Source of the DNA: Auanema rhodensis
Taxonomy: Eukaryota; Nematoda; Chromadorea; Rhabditida; Rhabditidae
Reading direction: 5' to 3'
Assembly (NCBI GenBank): GCA_964057225.1
Contig: OZ059900.1
Span: forward strand, 196,501-260,500
Length of the DNA: 64,000 nucleotides
Shown: piece after piece, positions 1-12,032 of the stretch
Position numbering within the stretch: the stretch's first letter is position 1
How the letters are laid out: every line of letters starts with the position of its first letter
Program-made: the position numbers and the translations under genes
Notes under the pieces: generated by a model
Database searches by the model: none
Seen by the model: only the letters and a program-made list of their open reading frames with translations
Told to the model about the DNA's origin: nothing

Positions 1-2691
1 TCATTAATTAAACACTAATGATGTTTAAATTACTAAATTTCGCTCAAATAGCATTACTACACTAAGTATGGTCGTTTTTATGCCTTTAACACCATATACT
101 CACCGATTTTTGGTACAAAATCTGTAATACTCGTAAATTTTGATCATATTCGTTAAGATTTGAGAATCAAACACACAATACACAAAATCAGTCTATTTTT
201 ATGAGCTTGCACTGATATATATTCATTTTGATCAAAAAAGGTCGAAAATAGAAAGAATTTTTGAAATTTCCGAGTTTTGAGTCCAATTTGGCTAAATCGC
301 TCATATATATGATCAAAAGCATAGTTTTATTGTCTATAACAACAAAAGTCATCAATTAAACGCTAGTGATGTTTTAATACTGAATTTCGCTCAAATAGCA
401 TTACTACACTAAGTATGGTCGTTTTTATGCCTTTAACACCATATACTCACCGATTTTTGGTACAAAATCTGTAATACTCGTAAATTTTGATCATATTCGT
501 TAAGATTTGAAAATCAAACACACAATAAACAAAATCAGTCTATTTTTATGAGTTTGCACTGATATATATTCATTTTGATCAAAAAAGGTCGAAAATAGAA
601 AGAATTTTTGAATTTTCCGAGTTTTGAGTCCAATTGGGCTAAATCGCTCATATATATGATCAAAAGCATAGTTTTATTGTCTATGACAACAAAAGTCATT
701 AATTAAACACTAATGATGTTTAAATACTGAATTTCGCTCAAATAGCATTACTACACTAAGTATGGTCGTTTTTATGCCTTTAACACCATATACTCACCGA
801 TTTTTGGTACAAAATCTGTAATACTCGTAAATTTTGATCATATTCGTTAAGATTTGAGAATCAAACACACAATACACAAAATCAGTCTATTTTTATGAGC
901 TTGCACTGATATATATTCATTTTGATCAAAAAAGGTCGAAAATAGAAAGAATTTTGGAAATGTCCGAGTTTTGAGTCCAATTTTGCTAAATCGCTCATAT
1001 ATATGATCAAAAGCATAGTTTTATTGTCTATAACAACAAAAGTCATCAATTAAACGCTAGTGATGTTTAAATACTGAATTTCGCTCAAATAGCATAACTA
1101 CACTAAGTATGGTCGTTTTTATGCCTTTAACACCATATACTCACCGATTTTTGGTACAAAATCTGTAATACTTGTAAATTTTGATCATATTTGTTAAGAT
1201 TTGAGAATCAAACACACAATACACAAAATCAGTCTATTTTTATGAGTTTGCACTGATATATATTCATTTTGATCAAAAAAGGTCGAAAATAGAAAGAATT
1301 TTGGAAATGTCCGAGTTTTGAGTCCAATTTGGCTAAATCGCTCATATATATGATCAAAAGCATAGTTTTATTGTCTATAACAACAAAAATCATCAATTAA
1401 ACGCTAGTGATGTTTAAATACTGAATTTCGCTCAAATAGCATTACTACACTAAGTATGGTCGTTTTTATGCCTTTAACACCATATACTCACCGATTTTTG
1501 GTACAAAATCTGTAATACTCGTAAATTTTGATCATATTTGTTAAGATTTGAGAATCAAACACACAATACACAAAATCAGTCTATTTTTATGAGCTTGCAC
1601 TGATATATATTCATTTTGATCAAAAAAGGTCGAAAATAGAAAGAATTTTTGAATTTTCCGAGTTTTGAGTCCAATTGGGCTAAATCGCTCATATATATGA
1701 TCAAAAGCATAGTTTTATTGTCTATGACAACAAAAGTCATTAATTAAACACTAATGATGTTTAAATTACTAAATTTCGCTCAAATAGCATTACTACACTA
1801 AGTATGGTCGTTTTTATGCCTTTAACACCATATACTCACCGATTTTTGGTACAAAATCTGTAATACTCGTAAATTTTGATCATATTCGTTAAGATTTGAG
1901 AATCAAACACACAATACACAAAATCAGTCTATTTTTATGAGCTTGCACTGATATATATTCATTTTGATCAAAAAAGGTCGAAAATAGAAAGAATTTTTGA
2001 AATTTCCGAGTTTTGAGTCCAATTTGGCTAAATCGCTCATATATATGATCAAAAGCATAGTTTTATTGTCTATAACAACAAAAGTCATCAATTAAACGCT
2101 AGTGATGTTTTAATACTGAATTTCGCTCAAATAGCATTACTACACTAAGTATGGTCGTTTTTATGCCTTTAACACCATATACTCACCGATTTTTGGTACA
2201 AAATCTGTAATACTCGTAAATTTTGATCATATTCGTTAAGATTTGAAAATCAAACACACAATAAACAAAATCAGTCTATTTTTATGAGTTTGCACTGATA
2301 TATATTCATTTTGATCAAAAAAGGTCGAAAATAGAAAGAATTTTTGAATTTTCCGAGTTTTGAGTCCAATTGGGCTAAATCGCTCATATATATGATCAAA
2401 AGCATAGTTTTATTGTCTATGACAACAAAAGTCATTAATTAAACACTAATGATGTTTAAATACTGAATTTCGCTCAAATAGCATTACTACACTAAGTATG
2501 GTCGTTTTTATGCCTTTAACACCATATACTCACCGATTTTTGGTACAAAATCTGTAATACTCGTAAATTTTGATCATATTCGTTAAGATTTGAGAATCAA
2601 ACACACAATACACAAAATCAGTCTATTTTTATGAGCTTGCACTGATATATATTCATTTTGATCAAAAAAGGTCGAAAATAGAAAGAATTTT
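1..2691 (-). repeat. 5-mer higher-order repeat, 1,736-bp period (1-955 repeated at 1,737-2,691)
   Basis: The first 955 bases recur from 1,737 with no difference that I could find. This includes rare states such as tttaaattactaaattt and the alternating caatttggct/caattgggct forms. The copies part at 956 (ttttgga versus tttttga). The offset of 1,736 bp equals five units. This points to a recent unequal exchange or copying event within the reverse arm. Confidence 0.85.
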
Positions 2692-3125
2692 TGAAATTTC
2701 CGAGTTTTGAGTCCAATTTGGCTAAATCGCTCATATATATGATCAAAAGCATAGTTTTATTGTCTATGACAACAAAAGTCATTAATTAAACACTAATGAT
2801 GTTTAAATACTGAATTTCGCTCAAATAGCATTACTACACTAAGTATGGTCGTTTTTATGCCTTTAACACCATATACTCACCGATTTTTGGTACAAAATCT
2901 GTAATACTCGTAAATTTTGATCATATTCGTTAAGATTTGAGAATCAAACACACAATACACAAAATCAGTCTATTTTTATGAGCTTGCACTGATATATATT
3001 CATTTTGATCAAAAAAGGTCGAAAATAGAAAGAATTTTTGAAATTTCCGAGTTTTGAGTCCAATTTGGCTAAATCGCTCATATATATGATCAAAAGCATA
3101 GTTTTATTGTCTATAACAACAAAAG
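2432..3125 (-). repeat. Two adjacent near-identical monomers
   Basis: The units starting at 2,432 and 2,779 share every variant I can follow through their length, at an offset of exactly 347 bp. They are a recent single-unit tandem duplication inside the reverse arm. Confidence 0.75.
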
Positions 3126-4533
3126 TCATCAATTAAACGCTAGTGATGTTTTAATACTGAATTTCGCTCAAATAGCATTACTACACTAAGTATGGTCGTT
3201 TTTATGCCTTTAACACCATATACTCACCGATTTTTGGTACAAAATCTGTAATACTTGTTAATTTTGATCATATTTGTTAAGATTTGAGAATCAAACATAC
3301 AATACACGAAATCAGTCTATTTTTATGAGCTTGCACTGATATATATTCATTTTGATCAAAAAAGGTCGAAAATAGAAAGAATTTTTGAAATTTCCGAGTT
3401 TTGAGTCTAATTTGGCTAAATCGCTCATATATATGATCAGAAGCAAAGTTTTATTGTCTATGATAACAAAAGTCATCAATTAAACGCTAGTGATGTTTAA
3501 ATACTGATTTTCGCTCAAATAGCATTACTACACTAAGTATGGTCGTTTTTATGCCTTTAACACCATATACTCACCGATTTTTGGTACAAAATCTGTAATA
3601 CTCGTAAATTTTGATCATATTCGTTAAGATTTGAGAATCAAACACACAATACACAAAGTCAGTCTATTTTTATGAGCTTGCACTGATATATATTCATTTT
3701 GATCAAAAAAGGTCGAAAATAGAAAGAATTTTTGAAATTTCCGAGTTTTGAGTCCAATTTGGCTAAATCGCTCATATATATGATCAAAAGCATAGTTCTA
3801 TTGTCTATAACAACGAAAGTCATCAATTAAACGCTAGTGATGTTTAAATACTGAATTTCGCTCAAATAGCATTACTACACTAAGTATGGTCGTTTTTATG
3901 CCTTTAACACCATATACTCACCGATTTTTGGTACAAAATCTGTAATACTCGTAAATTTTGATCATATTCGTTAAGATTTGAGAATCAAACACACAATACA
4001 CGAAATCAGTCTATTTTCATGAGCTTGCACTGATATATATTCATTTTGATCAAAAAAGGTCGAAAATAGAAAGAATTTTTGAATTTTCCGAGTTTTGAGT
4101 CCAATTGGGCTAAATCGCTCATATATATGATCAAAAGCATAGTTTTATTGTCTATGACAACAAAAGTCATTAATTAAACACTAATGATGTTTAAATCACT
4201 AAATTTCGCTCAAATAGCATTACTACACTAAGTATGGTCGTTTTTATGCCTTTAACACCATATACTCACCGATTTTTGGTACAAAATCTGTAATACTCGT
4301 AAATTTTGATCATATTCGTTAAGATTTGAGAATCAAACACACAATACACAAAATCAGTCTATTTTTATGAGCTTGCACTGATATATATTCATTTTGATCA
4401 AAAAAGGTCGAAAATAGAAAGAATTTTTGAAATTTCCGAGTTTTGAGTCCAATTTGGCTAAATCGCTCATATATATGATCAAAAGCATAGTTTTATTGTC
4501 TATAACAACAAAAGTCATCAATTAAACGCTAGT

Positions 4534-4541
4534 GATGCTAC
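4534..4541 (-). other. 24-bp net deletion in the last reverse-oriented unit
   Basis: Other reverse-arm units read gatgtttaaatactg, then aatttcgctcaaatag, then cattactac. Here gatg is joined to cattactac through only cta, so about 27 bases are replaced by 3. I saw the change nowhere else in the window. It lies about 125 bp from the strand switch, so it may be a scar of the same rearrangement. Confidence 0.85.
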
Positions 4542-4640
4542 ATTACTACACTAAGTATGGTCGTTTTTATGCCTTTAACACCATATACTCACCGATTTTT
4601 GGTACAAAATCTGTAATACTTGTAAATTTTGATCATATTT

Positions 4641-4722
4641 GTTAAGATTTGAGAATCAAACACAAACACTCATAAAAATAGACTGATTTCGTGTATTGTA
4701 TGTTTGATTCTCAAATCTTAAC
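4641..4722. other. Strand-switch junction of the array (inverted-repeat centre)
   Basis: Reverse-oriented sequence ends within gagaatcaaacacaaa at about 4,651-4,666, and forward sequence begins at about 4,668-4,671 with actcataaaaatag. The 21 bases at 4,641-4,661 are the exact reverse complement of 4,702-4,722, leaving a 40-base spacer. Pairing continues outwards with only scattered mismatches (the next is ttt versus gaa beside the stem) because both sides are the same satellite. The spacer is not a precise unit boundary, as expected for illegitimate joining. Confidence 0.93.
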
Positions 4723-5214
4723 GAATATGATCAAAATTTACGAGTATTACAGATTTTGTACCAAAAATCGGTGAGTATATGGTGTTAAAGGCATAAAAAC
4801 GACCATACTTAGTGTAGTAATGCTATTTGAGCGAAATTCAGTATTTAAACATCACTAGCGTTTAATTGATGACTTTTGTTGTTATAGACAATAAAACTAT
4901 GCTTTTGATCATATATATGAGCGATTTAGCCAAATTGGACTCAAAACTCGGACATTTCCAAAATTCTTTCTATTTTCGACCTTTTTTGATCAAAATGAAT
5001 ATATATCAGTGCAAACTCATAAAAATAAACTGATTTCGTGTATTGTATGTTTGATTCTCAAATCTTAACGAATATGATCAAAATTTACGAGTATTACAGA
5101 TTTTGTACCAAAAATCGGTGAGTATATGGTGTTAAAGGCATAAAAACGACCATACTTAGTGTAGTAATGCTATTTGAGCGAAATTCAGTATTTAAACATC
5201 ACTAGCGTTTAATT

Positions 5215-6603
5215 GATGACTTTTGTTGTTATAGACAATAAAACTATGCTTTTGATCATATATATGAGCGATTTAGCCAAATTGGACTCAAAACTCGGAC
5301 ATTTCCAAAATTCTTTCTATTTTCGACCTTTTTTGATCAAAATGAATATATATCAGTGCAAACTCATAAAAATAGACTGATTTTGTGTATTGTGTGTTTG
5401 ATTCTCAAATCTTAACAAATATGATCAAAATTTACAAGTATTACAGATTTTGTACCAAAAATCGGTGAGTATATGGTGTTAAAGGCATAAAAACGACCAT
5501 ACTTAGTGTACTAATGCTATTTGAGCGAAATTCAGTATTAAAACATCACTAGCGTTTAATTGATGACTTTTGTTGTTATAGACAATAAAACTATGCTTTT
5601 GATCATATATATGAGCGATTCAGCCAAATTGGACTCAAAACTCGGAAATTTCAAAAATTCTTTCTATTTTCGACCTTTTTTGATCAAAATGAATATATAT
5701 CAGTGCAAGCTCATAAAAATAGACTGATTTTGTGTATTGTGTGTTTGATTCTCAAATCTTAACGAATATGATCAAAATTTACGAGTATTACAGATTTTGT
5801 ACCAAAAATCGGTGAGTATATGGTGTTAAAGGCATAAAAACGACCATACTTAGTGTAGTAATGCTATTTGAGCGAAATTTAGTGATTTAAACATCATTAG
5901 TGTTTAATTAATGACTTTTGTTGTCATAGACAAAAAAACTATGCTTTTGATCATATATATGAGCGATTTAGCCCAATTGGACTCAAAACTCGGAAAATTC
6001 AAAAATTCTTTCTATTTTCGACCTTTTTTGATCAAAATGAATATATATCAGTGCAAGCTCATAAAAATAGACTGATTTTGTGTATTGTGTGTTTGATTCT
6101 CAAATCTTAACGAATATGATCAAAATTTACGAGTATTACAGATTTTGTACCAAAAATCGGTGAGTATATGGTGTTAAAGGCATAAAAACGACCATACTTA
6201 GTGTAGTAATGCTATTTGAGCGAAAATCAGTATTTAAACATCACTAGCGTTTAATTGATGACTTTTGTTGTCATAGACAACAAAACTATGCTTCTGATCA
6301 TATATATGAGCGATTTAGCCAAATTAGACTCAAAACTCGGAAATTTCAAAAATTCTTTGTATTTTCGACCTTTTTTGATCAAAATGAATATATATCAGTG
6401 CAAGCTCATAAAAATAGACTGATTTCGTGTATTGTATGTTTGATTCTCGAATCTTAACGAATATGATCAAAATTTACGAGTATTACAGATTTTGTACCAA
6501 AAATCGGTGAGTATATGGTGTTAAAGGCATAAAAACGACCATACTTAGTGTACTAATGCTATTTGAGCGAAATTCAGTATTAAAACATCACTAGCGTTTA
6601 ATT
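5215..6603 (+). repeat. 4-mer higher-order repeat, copy 1 (1,389 bp)
   Basis: Four distinguishable units follow each other. One has ggacatttcc and caaactcat. One has gcgattcagcc. One has catagacaaaaaaact with agcccaattgg and ggaaaattc. One has catagacaacaaaact with cttctgatc and ctttgtattttcg. The same order occurs at 9,035-10,423, and the first three of this order recur at about 6,950-7,990. Small differences, such as gtgtactaatgct after the fourth unit here, separate the copies. Confidence 0.85.
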
Positions 6604-9034
6604 GATGACTTTTGTTGTTATAGACAATAAAACTATGCTTTTGATCATATATATGAGCGATTCAGCCAAATTGGACTCAAAACTCGGAAATTTCAAAAAT
6701 TCTTTCTATTTTCGACCTTTTTTGATCAAAATGAATATATATCAGTGCAAGCTCATAAAAATAGACTGATTTTGTGTATTGTGTGTTTGATTCTCAAATC
6801 TTAACGAATATGATCAAAATTTACGAGTATTACAGATTTTGTACCAAAAATCGGTGAGTATATGGTGTTAAAGGCAAAAAAACGACCATACTTAGTGTAG
6901 TAATGCTATTTGAGCGAAATTCAGTATTTAAACATCACTAGCGTTTAATTGATGACTTTTGTTGTTATAGACAATAAAACTATGCTTTTGATCATATATA
7001 TGAGCGATTTAGCCAAATTGGACTCAAAACTCGGACATTTCCAAAATTCTTTCTATTTTCGACCTTTTTTGATCAAAATGAATATATATCAGTGCAAACT
7101 CATAAAAATAGACTGATTTTGTGTATTGTGTGTTTGATTCTCAAATCTTAACAAATATGATCAAAATTTACAAGTATTACAGATTTTGTACCAAAAATCG
7201 GTGAGTATATGGTGTTAAAGGCATAAAAACGACCATACTTAGTGTACTAATGCTATTTGAGCGAAATTCAGTATTAAAACATCACTAGCGTTTAATTGAT
7301 GACTTTTGTTGTTATAGACAATAAAACTATGCTTTTGATCATATATATGAGCGATTCAGCCAAATTGGACTCAAAACTCGGAAATTTCAAAAATTCTTTC
7401 TATTTTCGACCTTTTTTGATCAAAATGAATATATATCAGTGCAAGCTCATAAAAATAGACTGATTTTGTGTATTGTGTGTTTGATTCTCAAATCTTAACG
7501 AATATGATCAAAATTTACGAGTATTACAGATTTTGTACCAAAAATCGGTGAGTATATGGTGTTAAAGGCATAAAAACGACCATACTTAGTGTAGTAATGC
7601 TATTTGAGCGAAATTTAGTGATTTAAACATCATTAGTGTTTAATTAATGACTTTTGTTGTCATAGACAAAAAAACTATGCTTTTGATCATATATATGAGC
7701 GATTTAGCCCAATTGGACTCAAAACTCGGAAAATTCAAAAATTCTTTCTATTTTCGACCTTTTTTGATCAAAATGAATATATATCAGTGCAAGCTCATAA
7801 AAATAGACTGATTTTGTGTATTGTGTGTTTGATTCTCAAATCTTAACGAATATGATCAAAATTTACGAGTATTACAGATTTTGTACCAAAAATCGGTGAG
7901 TATATGGTGTTAAAGGCATAAAAACGACCATACTTAGTGTAGTAATGCTATTTGAGCGAAAATCAGTATTAAAACATCACTAGCGTTTAATTGATGACTT
8001 TTGTTGTTATAGACAATAAAACTATGCTTTTGATCATATATATGAGCGATTCAGCCAAATTGGACTCAAAACTCGGAAATTTCAAAAATTCTTTGTATTT
8101 TCGACCTTTTTTGATCAAAATGAATATATATCAGTGCAAGCTCATAAAAATAGACTGATTTTGTGTATTGTGTGTTTGATTCTCAAATCTTAACGAATAT
8201 GATCAAAATTTACGAGTATTACAGATTTTGTACCAAAAATCGGTGAGTATATGGTGTTAAAGGCAAAAAAACGACCATACTTAGTGTAGTAATGCTATTT
8301 GAGCGAAATTTAGTGATTTAAACATCATTAGTGTTTAATTAATGACTTTTGTTGTCATAGACAAAAAAACTATGCTTTTGATCATATATATGAGCGATTT
8401 AGCCCAATTGGACTCAAAACTCGGAAAATTCAAAAATTCTTTCTATTTTCGACCTTTTTTGATCAAAATGAATATATATCAGTGCAAGCTCATAAAAATA
8501 GACTGATTTTGTGTATTGTGTGTTTGATTCTCAAATCTTAACGAATATGATCAAAATTTACGAGTATTACAGATTTTGTACCAAAAATCGGTGAGTATAT
8601 GGTGTTAAAGGCATAAAAACGACCATACTTAGTGTAGTAATGCTATTTGAGCGAAAATCAGTATTTAAACATCACTAGCGTTTAATTGATGACTTTTGTT
8701 GTCATAGACAACAAAACTATGCTTCTGATCATATATATGAGCGATTTAGCCAAATTAGACTCAAAACTCGGAAATTTCAAAAATTCTTTGTATTTTCGAC
8801 CTTTTTTGATCAAAATGAATATATATCAGTGCAAGCTCATAAAAATAGACTGATTTCGTGTATTGTATGTTTGATTCTCGAATCTTAACGAATATGATCA
8901 AAATTTACGAGTATTACAGATTTTGTACCAAAAATCGGTGAGTATATGGTGTTAAAGGCATAAAAACGACCATACTTAGTGTAGTAATGCTATTTGAGCG
9001 AAATTCAGTATTTAAACATCACTAGCGTTTAATT
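6604..9034 (+). repeat. Rearranged 4-mer HOR segment (7 units)
   Basis: The order of the four unit types is disturbed here. A gcgattcagcc unit followed by ggcaaaaaaacgacc is placed before a fresh run of types 1-2-3. Then comes a hybrid unit at about 7,992 with gcgattcagcc and ctttgtattttcg, again followed by ggcaaaaaaacgacc, then types 3 and 4. The hybrid carries marks of two types, so it looks like an unequal-crossover product. Confidence 0.75.
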
Positions 9035-10423
9035 GATGACTTTTGTTGTTATAGACAATAAAACTATGCTTTTGATCATATATATGAGCGATTTAGCCAA
9101 ATTGGACTCAAAACTCGGACATTTCCAAAATTCTTTCTATTTTCGACCTTTTTTGATCAAAATGAATATATATCAGTGCAAACTCATAAAAATAGACTGA
9201 TTTTGTGTATTGTGTGTTTTATTCTCAAATCTTAACAAATATGATCAAAATTTACAAGTATTACAGATTTTGTACCAAAAATCGGTGAGTATATGGTGTT
9301 AAAGGCATAAAAACGACCATACTTAGTGTACTAATGCTATTTGAGCGAAATTCAGTATTAAAACATCACTAGCGTTTAATTGATGACTTTTGTTGTTATA
9401 GACAATAAAACTATGCTTTTGATCATAAATATGAGCGATTCAGCCAAATTGGACTCAAAACTCGGAAATTTCAAAAATTCTTTCTATTTTCGACCTTTTT
9501 TGATCAAAATGAATATATATCAGTGCAAGCTCATAAAAATAGACTGATTTTGTGTATTGTGTGTTTGATTCTCAAATCTTAACGAATATGATCAAAATTT
9601 ACGAGTATTACAGATTTTGTACCAAAAATCGGTGAGTATATGGTGTTAAAGGCATAAAAACGACCATACTTAGTGTAGTAATGCTATTTGAGCGAAATTT
9701 AGTGATTTAAACATCATTAGTGTTTAATTAATGACTTTTGTTGTCATAGACAAAAAAACTATGCTTTTGATCATATATATGAGCGATTTAGCCCAATTGG
9801 ACTCAAAACTCGGAAAATTCAAAAATTCTTTCTATTTTCGACCTTTTTTGATCAAAATGAATATATATCAGTGCAAGCTCATAAAAATAGACTGATTTTG
9901 TGTATTGTGTGTTTGATTCTCAAATCTTAACGAATATGATCAAAATTTACGAGTATTACAGATTTTGTACCAAAAATCGGTGAGTATATGGTGTTAAAGG
10001 CATAAAAACGACCATACTTAGTGTAGTAATGCTATTTGAGCGAAAATCAGTATTTAAACATCACTAGCGTTTAATTGATGACTTTTGTTGTCATAGACAA
10101 CAAAACTATGCTTCTGATCATATATATGAGCGATTTAGCCAAATTAGACTCAAAACTCGGAAATTTCAAAAATTCTTTGTATTTTCGACCTTTTTTGATC
10201 AAAATGAATATATATCAGTGCAAGCTCATAAAAATAGACTGATTTCGTGTATTGTATGTTTGATTCTCAAATCTTAACGAATATGATCAAAATTTACGAG
10301 TATTACAGATTTTGTAAGAAAAATCGGTGAGTATATGGTGTTAAAGGCATAAAAACGACCATACTTAGTGTAGTAATGCTATTTGAGCGAAATTCAGTAT
10401 TTAAACATCACTAGCGTTTAATT
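9035..10423 (+). repeat. 4-mer higher-order repeat, copy 2 (1,389 bp)
   Basis: Same order of four unit types, and same length, as at 5,215-6,603. Private changes include gtgttttattctc near 9,217 and gatcataaatatga near 9,421, which breaks the usual palindrome. The fourth unit ends with ttttgtaagaaaaatcgg, a variant repeated in units near 11,009 and 11,703. Confidence 0.85.
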
Positions 10424-12032
10424 GATGACTTTTGTTGTTATAGACAATAAAACTATGCTTTTGATCATATATATGAGCGATTTAGCCAAATTGGACTCAA
10501 AACTCGGAAATTTCAAAAATTCTTTCTATTTTCGACCTTTTTTGATCAAAATGAATATATATCAGTGCAAGCTCATAAAAATAGACTGATTTTGTGTATT
10601 GTGTGTTTGATTCTCAGATCTTAACGAATATGATCAAAATTTACGAGTATTACAGATTTTGTACCAAAAATCGGTGAGTATATGGTGTTAAAGGCATAAA
10701 AACGACCATACTTAGTGTAGTAATGCTATTTGAGCGAAAATCAGTATTTAAACATCACTAGCGTTTAATTGATGACTTTTGTTGTCATAGACAACAAAAC
10801 TATGCTTCTGATCATATATATGAGCGATTTAGCCAAATTAGACTCAAAACTCGGAAATTTCAAAAATTCTTTGTATTTTCGACCTTTTTTGATCAAAATG
10901 AATATATATCAGTGCAAGCTCATAAAAATAGACTGATTTTGTGTATTGTGTGTTTGATTCTCAAATCTTAACGAATATGATCAAAATTTACGAGTATTAC
11001 AGATTTTGTAAGAAAAATCGGTGAGTATATGGTGTTAAAGGCATAAAAACGACCATACTTAGTGTAGTAATGCTATTTGAGCGAAATTCAGTATTTAAAC
11101 ATCACTAGCGTTTAATTGATGACTTTTGTTGTTATAGACAATAAAACTATGCTTTTGATCATATATATGAGCGATTTAGCCCAATTGGACTCAAAACTCG
11201 GAAAATTCAAAAATTCTTTCTATTTTCGACCTTTTTTGATCAAAATGAATATATATCAGTGCAAGCTCATAAAAATAGACTGATTTTGTGTATTGTGTGT
11301 TTGATTCTCAAATCTTAACGAATATGATCAAAATTTACGAGTATTACAGATTTTGTACCAAAAATCGGTGAGTATATGGTGTTAAAGGCATAAAAACGAC
11401 CATACTTAGTGTAGTAATGCTATTTGAGCGAAAATCAGTATTTAAACATCACTAGCGTTTAATTGATGACTTTTGTTGTCATAGACAACAAAACTATGCT
11501 TCTGATCATATATATGAGCGATTTAGCCAAATTAGACTCAAAACTCGGAAATTTCAAAAATTCTTTGTATTTTCGACCTTTTTTGATCAAAATGAATATA
11601 TATTAGTGCAAGCTCATAAAAATAGACTGATTTCGTGTATTGTATGTTTGATTCTCAAATCTTAACGAATATGATCAAAATTTACGAGTATTACAGATTT
11701 TGTAAGAAAAATCGGTGAGTATATGGTGTTAAAGGCATAAAAACGACCATACTTAGTGTAGTAATGCTATTTGAGCGAAATTCAGTATTTAAACATCACT
11801 AGCGTTTAATTGATGACTTTTGTTGTCATAGACAACAAAACTATGCTTCTGATCATATATATGAGCGATTTAGCCAAATTAGACTCAAAACTCGGAAATT
11901 TAAAAATTCTTTGTATTTTCGACCTTTTTTGATCAAAATGAATATATATCAGTGCAAGCTCATAAAAATAGACTGATTTTGTGTATTGTGTGTTTGATTC
12001 TCAGATCTTAACGAATATGATCAAAATTTACG
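10424..12032 (+). repeat. Satellite segment dominated by the acaacaaaact unit type
   Basis: The units at about 10,771, 11,466 and 11,812 are of the catagacaacaaaact, cttctgatc, ctttgtattttcg type, the first two alternating with others. Three copies of the variant gtaagaaaaatcgg occur at about 10,316, 11,009 and 11,704. One unit has a single-base deletion (ggaaatttaaaaattc, near 11,900). The pattern suggests local expansion by one- and two-unit steps. Confidence 0.75.

Larger units (their letters stand above)
1..4661 (-). repeat. Reverse-oriented arm of the satellite array (~13.4 units)
   Basis: These units are the reverse complement of those in the rest of the window. For example, caccatatactcaccgattt here corresponds to the forward core. 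Their subtype matches the first part of the forward arm: tatatattcat rather than the tatttattcat form, and ttgcactgatat. Some units carry caattgggct, the complement of the agcccaattg type seen at 5.9-9.8 kb. The window start cuts into a unit, so this arm continues leftwards. Confidence 0.97.

Noticed and set aside
4662-4701. Rho-independent terminator or regulatory hairpin at the strand switch
   Set aside because: The stem is simply the satellite facing its own inverted copy; it has an AT-rich 40-base loop and no neighbouring genes.
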